64,000 nucleotides of DNA from [Leptolyngbya] sp. JSC-1 (GCA_000733415.1 KL662192.1:174587-238586), one strand, 5' to 3'. Positions 16,731 to 26,001 are shown, numbered from the stretch's first letter. Numbers and translations: made by a program. Notes: generated by a model not told the origin, from the sequence alone.

Positions 16731-17597
16731 CTATGCCTCGTTGCGATAGGCTCTGGGCGTCTGGCCAGTAAGCTGGCGAAACTGTTTACTGAGATGACTG
16801 TGGCTATTAAACCCGCACATCAAAGCAATCTCCACAATGGCTCGATCGGTTTGTTTCAACAACTGCTTAGCCCGCTCGATGCGCTGATGCAACAAATATT
16901 GGTAGGGCGAGATGCCAAGCGACTGCTTAAATAAATGGCTGAAATGGAATTGGCTCATATCCAGCAGCGTTGCTAAATCCGCTAACTTGATGTCCTGATC
17001 CAAATGAGCATGCACATACTCCAGTACCTGCCCAAGTTGACGTTGCGCCAAACCGCCCTGGTAAACGGGCAAATGGACTGGAGCTGCCATGTATTGCCTC
17101 AGCAGGTGCACCGCCAAAACATTAGCCAGGGATTCCAAATAGAGCTGGCTCCCCACATGCTCCTGGAGTTCAGCTAGCAGCAATCGCCCAATCGACTCGA
17201 TCTGCGCATCGCGAATCTGAAAGCTGGGCACTATCTCTAACGAATTGACAGTTTGGTTCAGGGTTTCTCTAGCAACATGGTCCACAAACCCAGCGGCTAG
17301 CCCCATCTGCAAGTAGTGGTCATCACTTTCCCAGCGGGCAAACAGCGGCTGATTAGCAGGAGCAATCGAAATATCGCCTTTGCGATACAGCCCCTGATAG
17401 GCTTTGCCATCGTGAATTTGCAGCAACCGCACAGGCCGAGCCGCTAAGGATAGGAAAATGGTGTGGGTATCGCGATCAAAACAGTTTGCTTCTCCGGCTG
17501 GGTACTGGCATTGCTCGACCCAAATCGGGTTCCCCTTCTGCTGCCTGACCAAAGACGAGCCACTCGCTGCTGTGGGATGGGAGGTCGTTGGCTGCAT
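16731..17597 (-). CDS. AraC-family transcriptional regulator
   Basis: A 288-residue protein from ATG 17597, with GGAG 8 bases upstream; a longer frame reaches 17630. The C-terminal 100 residues are a double helix-turn-helix of the AraC/XylS type: D-I-K-L-A-D-L-A-T-L-L-D-M-S-Q-F-H-F-S-H-L-F-K as the first and I-V-E-I-A-L-M-C-G-F-N-S-H-S-H-L-S-K-Q-F-R as the second, ending T-G-Q-T-P-R-A-Y-R. The N-terminal 170 residues are an unassigned sensing domain. The ligand and targets are unknown. It is convergent with the glycosyltransferase and lies downstream of the DUF4327 and PadR genes. Confidence 0.88.
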   Translation of the reverse strand: MQPTTSHPTAASGSSLVRQQKGNPIWVEQCQYPAGEANCFDRDTHTIFLSLAARPVRLLQIHDGKAYQGLYRKGDISIAPANQPLFARWESDDHYLQMGLAAGFVDHVARETLNQTVNSLEIVPSFQIRDAQIESIGRLLLAELQEHVGSQLYLESLANVLAVHLLRQYMAAPVHLPVYQGGLAQRQLGQVLEYVHAHLDQDIKLADLATLLDMSQFHFSHLFKQSLGISPYQYLLHQRIERAKQLLKQTDRAIVEIALMCGFNSHSHLSKQFRQLTGQTPRAYRNEA

Positions 17598-17777
17598 GAT
17601 GGCTCTCCGAATGGCTAGTCTAAAACCCAATTGGTTGAGTTCAATAAGTCTAGCCCAATTGTACTAGCTCACCCACCACGCTGACCGAACGACCAGGAAC
17701 CTGATCAACCAGGAAACTGACCGCGAATGCTTCCTCGGTGGAATTCGCTGGTTGTCACTTGTATCAATTACTCCAAA

Positions 17778-17999
17778 TTAATCCTCATACCAGGTTTCGC
17801 ATCCGATCAAATCTAGAATTTGATCCCGCAACAAAAAATCGTATCGTTCCAGCTCACATTCAATTGCGTCCCACTCAGAGGTCGGAAAGTGGCGGCACAG
17901 TGCATAGATTGGCTGTTTGCGGTCAATCACACCCTGACGCACCAGCTCACAAGCTTCATCCCGAATGGCATCTAGCGAATAGCGCACCTGTTGCAGCAT
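17778..17999 (-). CDS. DUF4327 family small protein
   Basis: A 73-residue protein. The start at ATG 17999 is chosen because the family usually begins M-x-Q-Q-V-x-Y-S-L-D; a longer open frame extends upstream but overlaps the PadR gene. The conserved cyanobacterial core is visible: D-E-A-C-E-L-V-R-Q-G-V-I-D-R-K-Q-P-I-Y and E-C-E-L-E-R-Y-D-F-L-L-R-D. The function of the family is unknown; it is small, acidic and soluble. Family assignment is from memory. Confidence 0.8.
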   Translation of the reverse strand: MLQQVRYSLDAIRDEACELVRQGVIDRKQPIYALCRHFPTSEWDAIECELERYDFLLRDQILDLIGCETWYED

Positions 18000-18105
18000 G
18001 ACTTCATCACCTCGGAAAACACCAAGCCCATTGATTGCCATCTTTAAGATTAGGGAAAGAACGTGAGGAAGTTGTGAGGATACTAGTTGGGTCTGCCACT
18101 CGCGG

Positions 18106-18648
18106 CTATGATTGGGATTGGCTTTGCAAGGTTGCGATCGCATCTTGGAGCCAATTGACATAGGTTTTCTCGCGACGGGTGACCAGATCCAAAACTAAAT
18201 GATGCAATTGCTGCTGTCGTTCAGTTGAATTCTCTGCTGCTGGGATGACGACAGCCTCACATTCGGCTAGCTTCTTCTGACGGACTGTTAACTCCTGTTC
18301 CAACAGTTGAATAATCGCCGGATTCGGTATCTGGGCTGCAAAGTAAAGCTGCACGAGCAGAGGTTCTCGCACAATAGGGGGAATCTGATGGGATTGGAGC
18401 CATTGCCGGAGTTCGGTGTCACCCGCTTCAGTGATCCGATAAATTTTGCGATTGGGTCGGTCGTGCTGAATCTCCACGGTGCAACTCACCCAACCCTGCG
18501 CCTCCAATCGATCGAGAGTGCGATAAATCTGGGCCTGATCGGCTTGCCAAAGGTGGGCAATGCAATCGTCAAAGCACTCGGTTTTGAGGTCGTACCCAGT
18601 TCGCTGCCGCTGTTGCAATAGGCCGAGAATCACGTAGGGAAGAGACAT
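18106..18648 (-). CDS. PadR-family transcriptional regulator
   Basis: A 180-residue protein starting at ATG 18648. The N-terminal 80 residues form the PadR winged helix: M-S-L-P-Y-V-I-L-G-L-L, G-Y-D-L, then Q-I-Y-R-T-L-D-R-L-E-A-Q-G-W and R-K-I-Y-R-I-T-E-A-G. The C-terminal half is helical (PadR_C / Vir-like dimerisation). Such proteins repress small operons in response to phenolics, drugs or other ligands. A perfect 14-bp palindrome about 200 bases upstream could be its operator (inference). Confidence 0.87.
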   Translation of the reverse strand: MSLPYVILGLLQQRQRTGYDLKTECFDDCIAHLWQADQAQIYRTLDRLEAQGWVSCTVEIQHDRPNRKIYRITEAGDTELRQWLQSHQIPPIVREPLLVQLYFAAQIPNPAIIQLLEQELTVRQKKLAECEAVVIPAAENSTERQQQLHHLVLDLVTRREKTYVNWLQDAIATLQSQSQS

Positions 18649-19025
18649 AGGCGCAAGAGATAAATAATTAGATACAAATCATCAAGATTTCGAGAATGGA
18701 GTTGAATGATATCAGCCAGGAGTACAGCTCAACCGAGCAGTTGAACATACAGGTCAAGGAATATCAGCCAGGCATATGAACGGTTTACCGTACCTGAGCG
18801 GACGACAAACCCTACTCGTGCAGCAACTCTTTCCTTATGCTATTATATGACTAGTCATACATGAGACAAAGCATATATATGCCGCTATATGCCGCTCAAA
18901 CTGTGAGTTTCCGGTTGCTGTAATTCGCCTCCCTGCGCAAAATCGCTACACTTGCCTCATTATCCACTCGCATTCTGATCAGGCCCTCAACCCATCGCAA
19001 CCATCGTAAGAGGATAGAACCACCC
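18649..19025. other. divergent intergenic region, 377 bp
   Basis: Lies between the PadR gene and the plus-strand gene at 19026. It holds the 14-bp palindrome and a nearby repeated ATATGCCGCT (two copies around 18877-18896). AGAGGATAG upstream of 19026 is the likely ribosome binding site. Confidence 0.5.
18846..18859. promoter_or_regulatory. 14-bp perfect palindrome, possible operator
   Basis: TATGACTAGTCATA is a perfect inverted repeat in the gap between the divergent PadR gene and the gene at 19026. The form resembles winged-helix regulator sites. The assignment is inference; no promoter elements were fixed around it. Confidence 0.35.
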
Positions 19026-19439
19026 ATGCTTAACACACTGCAATATCGCATCCATCAGCATCAACGCTTAGCAAATTTACGGCTAAAATTGCTGCGCCTT
19101 CACAAACTGCTGCTAGAAACGGAACGGATTGCCTATGAGCAGCGGCAAGGCAAGGTGTCGAGAGGTGAACTGCTGCAATTGGTGATCAATCATGATCAGT
19201 TTGCGTGGCTGCATCGACTTTCGGAACTGATTGTGCAAATCGACGAATTGCTGCAAGCCGATGAACCCGTAACTTCTGAAACAATGGACATGCTGTTCAG
19301 CGATATCTCGATTTTGCTGACGCCAAGTGAGTTAGGTGATGATTTCGCTAGCAAGTATGATGCCGCCCTCCAGCATAGCCCGGATGTGGTGTTGGCCCAT
19401 GCCGATGTAATGGCATTGCTTGCCTCTAGTGGCTTCTAA
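19026..19439 (+). CDS. conserved hypothetical protein, helical
   Basis: A 137-residue soluble protein with a predicted long helical N-terminus (H-Q-H-Q-R-L-A-N-L-R-L-K-L-L-R-L-H-K-L-L-L). A core follows with G-E-L-L-Q-L-V-I-N-H-D-Q-F-A-W-L and I-V-Q-I-D-E-L-L. I recall similar proteins of unknown role in cyanobacteria and proteobacteria but no named domain. The start is supported by AGAGGATAG upstream. No operon partner; an inverted-repeat element with a terminator-like hairpin follows directly. Confidence 0.7.
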   Translation: MLNTLQYRIHQHQRLANLRLKLLRLHKLLLETERIAYEQRQGKVSRGELLQLVINHDQFAWLHRLSELIVQIDELLQADEPVTSETMDMLFSDISILLTPSELGDDFASKYDAALQHSPDVVLAHADVMALLASSGF

Positions 19440-19442
19440 GAG

Positions 19443-19503
19443 TCTATCCGAAAACCCCTTCGGGGTTTTGAAATTCAAAAACTCTGATCAGTTTTCGGAT
19501 AGA
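19443..19503. repeat. 61-bp inverted-repeat element with terminator-like core
   Basis: Perfect 13-bp terminal inverted repeats TCTATCCGAAAAC and GTTTTCGGATAGA enclose a tight hairpin (AAAACCCC, loop TTC, GGGGTTTT at 19451-19469). It may be a minimal relic of an insertion sequence that now ends transcription of the gene just upstream. Confidence 0.65.
19451..19469. terminator. likely bidirectional terminator hairpin
   Basis: An 8-bp stem with a 3-base loop lies 12 bases after the stop of the gene at 19026-19439. The A4 and T4 arms give a T-tract in both directions. It lies inside the 61-bp element. Confidence 0.5.
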
Positions 19504-19708
19504 TAGGTTCACCGATGACCAAACTTCACGGGAATGTCAGCAAGGTCTTGCCCGATACCCTGAATGCTGAGCAGCACCGTCAACTCACAGAACTGGGTTC
19601 GGCGAATAAGTAGTCAATTTTATTGGAACTTCCCTTTCTGGATGACTGTAATTGCAGGGGGCGAGGGAGCAGGGGGCTATTCCTTTTAGGTTCCCCTCAC
19701 GTACACAT

Positions 19709-20827
19709 TCAGTTCAGGCTCTTTGGCTGAAATACAGTCCAACTAAATTCTCGGATTGCCTCAGCAAATTGCTGATTGCGCTCCATAAGGGCCATATGTC
19801 CTCCCGGAGCCAAAATCTCTAGTTTGGCTTGAGGCATTTCTGCTCTCATGCGTTGGCTGGCTACTGGTCGAGTGGCAATGTCTGACTTGCCTACCAGCAC
19901 CAAGGTCGGAACAGAAATTTGGGAGAGGGTTGCTGTTTCCTCAAAGCGGAACATGGCTAGCACACCCCTTGCTAACACACCTGGTGATGCCTTGATGCCA
20001 ATTAAACTTGAAAAGTTGAGCTGGCCTCTTGTTTCTCGACCCGTAAAGCCGGAGAGTTCGGTTGTTAGCAAGGTTGTCCCATTCAAATAACTCAGCCAGC
20101 TTGTTAACCACACTAAAGGCGAAAGGGCAATCACGAGATGAAGCAACGGCTCTAGTACAGGCTTTTGCAGCGCTAGCAATAGTTTGCTGAAAATCGTCGT
20201 TTTGAGTGGATTGGTGTAGGTGCCATCAACCAGAACTAACCCAGCCACTCGCTGAAGCTGTTGGGGAAACAACCGGCAAAATGTCAGCAGAATCATTGCA
20301 CCCATACTATGTCCTAATAAAATCACAGGTTGCTCACCGGCCAACGACAACACTGCCTTCAGGTCATGGGCGTACTTCTCAAGCGAATAATCTCGATACT
20401 TGGGTCGCTTCGATTTGCCTAAACCCGGCAGATCCCAAACAATCACACGAAACTGATCGGCGAGTTGCTTCTTCGCATAATACCAAACGGTGCTATCGGG
20501 TCCCCAGCCATGTGTCAGAATTAGGGTTGGAGCGTCATCAGGGCCATAAAATTCCACATGAATCTCGCTGCCATCAGATTGAGTTAGTCGTTGCACCCGA
20601 TGACTACGCAGCGGTTTAGGTTCATCTTCGCCGGCACGACGCAGCAGCAAAATTGTCAGAAAGCCAAGAAACGACCAGAGGATTAGCCCCCAGCCTAAAA
20701 ACAGCCAGCGATTGCTAAGCAGCGCTTCTTCATACCACTGATAAAGGATGTAAACACCACCACCGAGAATGGCAACTGTCGCCAGGCTTGTCAACAGACG
20801 CAACAAAAAGTCGAAAGGCATGAACAT
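19709..20827 (-). CDS. membrane-anchored alpha/beta hydrolase
   Basis: About 372 residues. ATG 20827 is chosen because AGGAGG lies 12 bases upstream; ATG 20821 is an alternative. Two transmembrane helices lie at residues about 8-30 and 42-65, followed by an alpha/beta hydrolase domain. The motifs are L-T-H-G-W-G (oxyanion), L-L-G-H-S-M-G (nucleophile Ser), a late acidic residue in L-V-G-K-S-D, and G-G-H-M-A-L-M-E (catalytic His). The substrate is unknown; ester, lipid or haloalkane-type substrates are all possible. It precedes two receiver genes on the same strand but is separate from them. Confidence 0.87.
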   Translation of the reverse strand: MFMPFDFLLRLLTSLATVAILGGGVYILYQWYEEALLSNRWLFLGWGLILWSFLGFLTILLLRRAGEDEPKPLRSHRVQRLTQSDGSEIHVEFYGPDDAPTLILTHGWGPDSTVWYYAKKQLADQFRVIVWDLPGLGKSKRPKYRDYSLEKYAHDLKAVLSLAGEQPVILLGHSMGAMILLTFCRLFPQQLQRVAGLVLVDGTYTNPLKTTIFSKLLLALQKPVLEPLLHLVIALSPLVWLTSWLSYLNGTTLLTTELSGFTGRETRGQLNFSSLIGIKASPGVLARGVLAMFRFEETATLSQISVPTLVLVGKSDIATRPVASQRMRAEMPQAKLEILAPGGHMALMERNQQFAEAIREFSWTVFQPKSLN

Positions 20828-20881
20828 AACCTGCTGCAACCTCCTAGAGCGATCAGGGAAACAAATTAGACACCAAAGCGC

Positions 20882-21283
20882 TCAAGACGAGCAGGTCTTC
20901 TGCTGCACCTGTAGAAATGTTTCGATTCTGGACAACAGCTTATCGAATTCGATAGGTTTGCGGATAAAATCGTTTGCTCCTAAGGCTATACCTTGAGCCG
21001 CATCCGCATCCGCATGGGCCGTAACCAGCAAGATTGGGATGTCGGATAAGTTTCGGTTTTGCCGAATCCGACGAGTTACTTCATATCCGTTCATATCCGG
21101 CATCATCACGTCTACCAGAATCAGATCCGGCGGCAGTTGCTCTACCTTGGCCAAAGCCAATCTACCGTTGTCTGCCGTATCAACCTCGTATCCTTCTGCT
21201 TCTAGGATCGTTTGTAGCAGGAACAGGTTATCGATTAAGTCATCTACAACCAAAATGCGGGAGGATGAATTAGACACAGGCAC
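20882..21283 (-). CDS. CheY-like response regulator (receiver only)
   Basis: A 133-residue single receiver domain. The acidic pair V-D-D, the phospho-accepting Asp in L-V-D-V-M-M-P, the Thr in L-V-T-A-H and the Lys in I-R-K-P are all present. There is no output domain, so it probably signals by protein interaction or as part of a phosphorelay. No kinase gene is adjacent. It is followed on the same strand by the hydrolase gene. Confidence 0.9.
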   Translation of the reverse strand: MPVSNSSSRILVVDDLIDNLFLLQTILEAEGYEVDTADNGRLALAKVEQLPPDLILVDVMMPDMNGYEVTRRIRQNRNLSDIPILLVTAHADADAAQGIALGANDFIRKPIEFDKLLSRIETFLQVQQKTCSS

Positions 21284-21486
21284 TGCAACTCAAGAAAAGG
21301 GATAGGCTAAGGTGATAATACCTATCCCATTTTGCCCGATCTTCGGGATCAGCACTTCCTACTTTAGACAGATGTTCGCTTTCATACATCTACTACGTAC
21401 TGCCCAGAGCACGCCTCCGAAATATCGGAAGTAGATGCTTGCTCCATTAAATTTCAGCCCAAAGCTAAGCCCCAAAATCCTATGGG

Positions 21487-21900
21487 CTAAGCACTCAATC
21501 GACTATGGACTGCTAATTCCGCAATCGTATCGATTAGAACCTTCAAATCGATCGGTTTTCGCAAGAATGCATCATACCCCATTGACAGCGCCTTCCAGCG
21601 GTCGTCGGGTAGTGCCGTAACCGCGATAGCAGGAGTAGTCCGGGTTTGGCTGGCTTCAAGTTGTGTGATTTTGCGAATTAAGGAGTATCCATCTTCTCCG
21701 GGCATGGCAATATCGCTGATCAAAATATCAGGCCGGAGTCGGACAAATGCTTCTAGCGCTTCACGGGCAGATCGCACAAAGTGCACTTCAATGCGGTACA
21801 GTTCAAGTCCCAATGTCAAAAATTCGCCGGAATCCACATCATCATCTACCAGCAATACGCGCAAACCAGATAGGGAAGAGCGGACAGCCATGTCTGCCAT
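21487..21900 (-). CDS. CheY-like response regulator (receiver only)
   Basis: A 137-residue single receiver domain with L-V-D-D-D, phospho-accepting Asp in L-I-S-D-I-A-M-P, A-V-T-A-L and L-R-K-P. The sequence is of the kind often found detached from hybrid kinases. The start may be the second Met (M-A-V-R). It forms a loose pair with the receiver at 20882-21283, 200 bases further on the same strand. The partner kinase is unknown. Confidence 0.9.
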   Translation of the reverse strand: MADMAVRSSLSGLRVLLVDDDVDSGEFLTLGLELYRIEVHFVRSAREALEAFVRLRPDILISDIAMPGEDGYSLIRKITQLEASQTRTTPAIAVTALPDDRWKALSMGYDAFLRKPIDLKVLIDTIAELAVHSRLSA

Positions 21901-23175
21901 AAAAAAGAAATTGTTATAAGGATATGAACAACGTGTAGTGAGGCGGAAAAGCGGATGAAATTGCTCTCAATTCATTTTCTAATGAATAAGGGTCAAGCGA
22001 TTTGTATGAATCTTGCTTTTTGTTAAAGTATCCTCCTGCCTTGGGCAGATTTTCGTAAAAAGATCACAGTAAGTAAGTATCGAATTGTAAATTCCTATTA
22101 TTCAAAAATTGGTGATCATAGCTCAGATACGCGTACCTGCCATCCTGGAATTAGATCAGATATGGAGAGAATATTGCCATCCTTCAGCTTGCAGGTTTTT
22201 GCCCTAGGCGGTGAATTTCTGCCCACTTTATATACATCTTGATTCTTGACTCCAGCAGACTTGACATCGGTTCACTTGGTAAAGTCGGAAGCCAGTCTTT
22301 GGTTCCTTCATTCTAGGCTGGGCAAAAGCTATAAGAGCATCAGTTCCTGTTTCCAGCTCAAGCAGAAATATATCTCTGGCACACGTGAATGACATGACAC
22401 AGATTAATTGCACAGATTGAAAATGCCAAGAAGAACATCAGCAGCGATACTAGAGAAACAAACCAGCAAAATAATAGTAAAAAGCACAAGAATGAGTATA
22501 CAACAGCAACGAGGATGTGATCTTGATAGCTCAAGCACCAGCTACTCCCCAAACACCAAACCCTTTACTTACTAACCCAACGCACTTTATAGTCAACACC
22601 CACACCCCACACCCCACACCCCACACCCCTCACCCCTCACCCCTCACCATTTACTGCTCTCCTTAGTAATAAGTGCCAACCCCTAACTACCGGCGCTACA
22701 CCCTGGGAAATTTTTACCTAAGCAGCGATTGCTACGAGCTGTGCTGTTATGAACCTAAAAGAATTTTTGATTCACACGGTTTTTCTCAAGAGAACACGGT
22801 ATAAGAAGATAGCACCCTATCCAATCCCTGTTGATCCATATGACACCGCTATTGCTCGATTCGACCTTTCTCTTCATCCCCTTCCTGATTGAGGGAATCG
22901 TGCCGAGTCGAGGCAGGCAGCTGCAGCGAGCAAGGATTGGCTTTTGGCTGCTGGCAATGGTTACGGCCATCACCTGTGTATCAGCCTGATTCAACCACAC
23001 AATTTTTGCCCTTCTCGTTCAGCAGCAATCGGTCGTTCCGGGTGGAGTTGGGGGAAGCAGATGGAGGTTGTGGGGGGCGTAGGGGCGCGGTTGGGGCATC
23101 CAAAAGGGCTGAAGCAAAATTAACCAGTAACTATGCAGACATTGACATCGTCTTACCATTAGGTTTGGTATCCCA
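21901..23175. other. 1.27-kb intergenic region
   Basis: No supported gene; several short frames have no conserved features. At 22590-22650 there is a cytosine-rich short tandem repeat (CACACCC units passing into CACCCCT units), typical of cyanobacterial STRR sequences. The region may be old degraded DNA. Confidence 0.5.
22592..22648. repeat. heptanucleotide short tandem repeats (STRR-like)
   Basis: Units of CACACCC, about five copies, grade into CTCACCC units, about three copies. These heptamer repeats are a known feature of filamentous cyanobacteria. Confidence 0.75.
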
Positions 23176-25992
23176 TCAATCCAATGGATCAAACCGATTT
23201 ACTCCAGTCGCGATCAGCAGCATCGGTAATCCCGCCGCCAAACAAATCAACCACTGCATCGAATTCAAAGGAGCAGTAGAAAAGAGCGCATTCATTACAC
23301 TCCACTGACTGAAGATGACTTGCAGCATCACGGTGGCAACGATACCAAGCCCAATTGCCCCAGCATCGCGGATGCGAACGGCCTGCCCACGTAGTCTGGC
23401 TGCCATTGCCCTGCCGATCTGACTGATGCTCAGCAGATAGAAAATCCGACCTGCCACCAGTGCCTGAATCGCCATTGTGCGGGCTAAATCCACCTCACCT
23501 GTAGTTTGGCGAATCCATTCAAACATGCCGAAAATTAGAATCCAGTTGAATACCGAAATTACCAAAATTCGTTTTAGTAAATTAGCCGACAGCAACGGCT
23601 GATTTGGATGGCGAGGCGGACGCTGCATCACCCGCTCCGATTTTGGCTCGAAAGCTAATGGCACCGTCATGGCAATCGAGTTGACCATATTCAGCCACAG
23701 CACCTGAAGCGCCAAAATCGGCAATTCTCGCGCCAACAGCACGCTGATCAAGATCGTCATTGATTCACCGCCATTGACCGGCAAAATAAACGCGATCGCT
23801 TTCAGCAAATTTCGGTAAACGGTGCGGCCTTCCTCCACGGCGGCTTCAATCGAAGCAAAGTTATCGTCAGTCAGGATCATGTCTGCTGCTTCTTTGGCGA
23901 CTTCGGTACCAGCTCGTCCCATTGCAATGCCGATATCGGCCTGTCGGAGGGCCGGTGCATCGTTCACGCCATCTCCGGTCATGGCCACCACTTCGCCTTT
24001 GGCTTGCAAGGCTTCCACCAGCCGCAGCTTTTGTTCGGGCGCAACTCGGGCAAACACCACTCTATCCTCGACTACGGCAGGCAGTTCGCTATCGCTGAGC
24101 TGGGCCAACTCCTGCCCGGTCAGGGCTTTCACATCTCCGTGTTTTTGGATGCCCATCTGATGAGCAATGGCGGCAGCGGTGGCCGCGTGATCTCCGGTAA
24201 TCATCTTCACCTGCACTCCAGCCGTCTGACAGGCCCGCACCGCTCGAATCGCTTCGGCTCGCGGCGGATCGATCATGCCCTGCAACCCTAGAAAGACCAG
24301 ATCAGACGCCACATCCGGATGATCGATGGTGTTCTGAGCCGCAGCCACCGATTTGGAAGCAAATGCCAGCACCCGCAGCCCCTGAGCCGCCATTTGATCC
24401 ACCTGCCGATGTACCTCTGCCGAATCCAGGCCAACGAGTTGGCCGTCTCGATCCATCCCCTGCCGGCAGCGTTGCAAAATTGCCTCCACTGAGCCTTTCA
24501 CATAGATAGTATTCAAACTCTGAGATAGCTGAATGGCCCCATTCTCCTGCTTCCTGCCTCCCGCCTCCCAACTCCTGGCTCCTGCCTCCCTACCCCCCCG
24601 ATGCAACGTCGCCATATACTGATATTCCGATTCAAACGGAATGCTATCAAGGCGGGGCTGTTGGGTTTCTAGTTCCTCTCTGTTTAATCCGGCTTTGTTG
24701 GCTACAGTCAGCAATGCACCTTCGGTAGGGTCGCCAACAACACTCCAAAACCCATCCTTGACGGTCAAGTGTGAGTCGTTGCACAGTAAACCGGCAATTA
24801 AACAAGCTTGCAGCGCTGGTTTTGCGTTGAAATCTGGATTTGGGTCTGCTGCTCGTTCATGGGAGTGATGCGGAGCGCTAATCTCGCCCTTGGGGTCATA
24901 GCCGCTGCCCGTGACGCGATAGGATTCCCCACCGGCATAAATGGCCTGCACCGTCATCTGGTTTTCGGTCAGGGTGCCGGTTTTGTCTGAGCAGATCACG
25001 GTGGTGCTGCCCATCGTTTCTACGGCTGGCAGTTTACGCACAATCGCATGGCGGCGAGCCATCCGCGACACCCCGATGGCAAGCGTAATGGTAACCACGG
25101 CAGGTAAGCCTTCTGGAATTGCGCTCACGGCTAGCGCCACAGCCGCCTCAAACATTGTCACCCAGGAGTTGCCGTAGCCCAACCCCACGACAAAGGTGAA
25201 GGCCGCCACCGCCAAAATGATGTAGAGCAGGATGCGGCTAAACTGATCAAACTTGCGGGTGAGAGGCGTCGATAAATTGGTGCGTTGATCGATCAACTGG
25301 GAAATCCGTCCGGTTTCGGTTTGGTCGCCAATCGCCACCACCATGCCTCGGCCCTGTCCGGCAGTGACAAAGCTACCGGCGTAGGCCATATTGGTGCGTT
25401 CGGCTAGGGGAGTCTCAGCGGCAAGGATAGCGGTTGTTTTAGAGACGGCCAGCGATTCTCCGGTTAAAGCGGATTCGTTTATCTGGAGGTTTTTGACCTG
25501 GATCAGGCGCAGATCGGCAGGCACCTTGTCGCCAGAGGCCAGTAGTACCAGATCTCCCGGGACCAATTCGGTTGAGGCGATTTGTTGCTTAACTCCTTCT
25601 CGCACGACGGTTGCATCCGTTTGGACCGAAGAGGCCAGGGCGGCAATGGCGTTTTCGGCTTTGGATTCCTGTACAAACCCGATAATGGCGTTAATCACTG
25701 TGACGCCCCAGATCACGCCCGCGTTCACCCATTCGGCCAAAAACGCCTTGATTGCGCCCGCTACCAGCAAAATGTAGAGCAACGGCTGATGAAATTGCAG
25801 CAAAAAGCGGAGGATGGGATGGGTGCCGGGTTTGGCGGTCAGTTCGTTGGCACCAAACTGTTGGCGTCGCGTCTGGACTTCTGCGCTGGTCAAACCTTTG
25901 GTTAAGTGGGTATTCAGCCGCTGCACCAGTTCCTGCTCCGACAGCTCATGCCACGGTTGGTTGAAGATGGCCTTTGTCTCCTGTGCCTGCAT
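23176..25992 (-). CDS. P2-type cation-transporting ATPase
   Basis: 938 residues from ATG 25992 (GGAG 8 bases upstream; GTG or ATG a few codons earlier are alternatives). The N-terminal cation-ATPase domain, L-T-G-E-S actuator loop, P-E-G-L-P in M4, C-S-D-K-T-G-T-L-T phosphorylation site, K-G-S-V-E nucleotide domain and T-G-D-G-V-N-D-A-P hinge are all present. Helix 6 reads L-W-L-N-M-V-N-S-I-A-M, so the Asp that binds Ca2+ in SERCA is Ser; Ca2+ specificity is therefore doubtful and Na+ or other cations are possible. Around residues 470-490 a Gly/Arg/Glu-rich insert is encoded by repeat DNA. Inner membrane. It stands alone. Confidence 0.92.
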   Translation of the reverse strand: MQAQETKAIFNQPWHELSEQELVQRLNTHLTKGLTSAEVQTRRQQFGANELTAKPGTHPILRFLLQFHQPLLYILLVAGAIKAFLAEWVNAGVIWGVTVINAIIGFVQESKAENAIAALASSVQTDATVVREGVKQQIASTELVPGDLVLLASGDKVPADLRLIQVKNLQINESALTGESLAVSKTTAILAAETPLAERTNMAYAGSFVTAGQGRGMVVAIGDQTETGRISQLIDQRTNLSTPLTRKFDQFSRILLYIILAVAAFTFVVGLGYGNSWVTMFEAAVALAVSAIPEGLPAVVTITLAIGVSRMARRHAIVRKLPAVETMGSTTVICSDKTGTLTENQMTVQAIYAGGESYRVTGSGYDPKGEISAPHHSHERAADPNPDFNAKPALQACLIAGLLCNDSHLTVKDGFWSVVGDPTEGALLTVANKAGLNREELETQQPRLDSIPFESEYQYMATLHRGGREAGARSWEAGGRKQENGAIQLSQSLNTIYVKGSVEAILQRCRQGMDRDGQLVGLDSAEVHRQVDQMAAQGLRVLAFASKSVAAAQNTIDHPDVASDLVFLGLQGMIDPPRAEAIRAVRACQTAGVQVKMITGDHAATAAAIAHQMGIQKHGDVKALTGQELAQLSDSELPAVVEDRVVFARVAPEQKLRLVEALQAKGEVVAMTGDGVNDAPALRQADIGIAMGRAGTEVAKEAADMILTDDNFASIEAAVEEGRTVYRNLLKAIAFILPVNGGESMTILISVLLARELPILALQVLWLNMVNSIAMTVPLAFEPKSERVMQRPPRHPNQPLLSANLLKRILVISVFNWILIFGMFEWIRQTTGEVDLARTMAIQALVAGRIFYLLSISQIGRAMAARLRGQAVRIRDAGAIGLGIVATVMLQVIFSQWSVMNALFSTAPLNSMQWLICLAAGLPMLLIATGVNRFDPLD
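24541..24600. repeat. STRR-type repeat inserted inside the P-type ATPase gene
   Basis: TCCTGC / CTCCC-type heptamers (TGCCTCC-like) run for about 60 bases within the coding sequence and translate on the minus strand as R-E-A-G-A-R-S-W-E-A-G-G-R-K-Q-E-N-G. The reading frame is kept. Confidence 0.7.
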
Positions 25993-26001
25993 TACCATCA
26001 C

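Noticed and set aside
22592..22648. Possible CRISPR or other spacer-repeat array
   Set aside because: The units are only 7 bases, head to tail without spacers; STRR-type repeats explain it. No cas genes are present.
22889..23308. Open frame overlapping the end of the P-type ATPase
   Set aside because: It is antisense to the conserved ATPase C-terminus and has no features.
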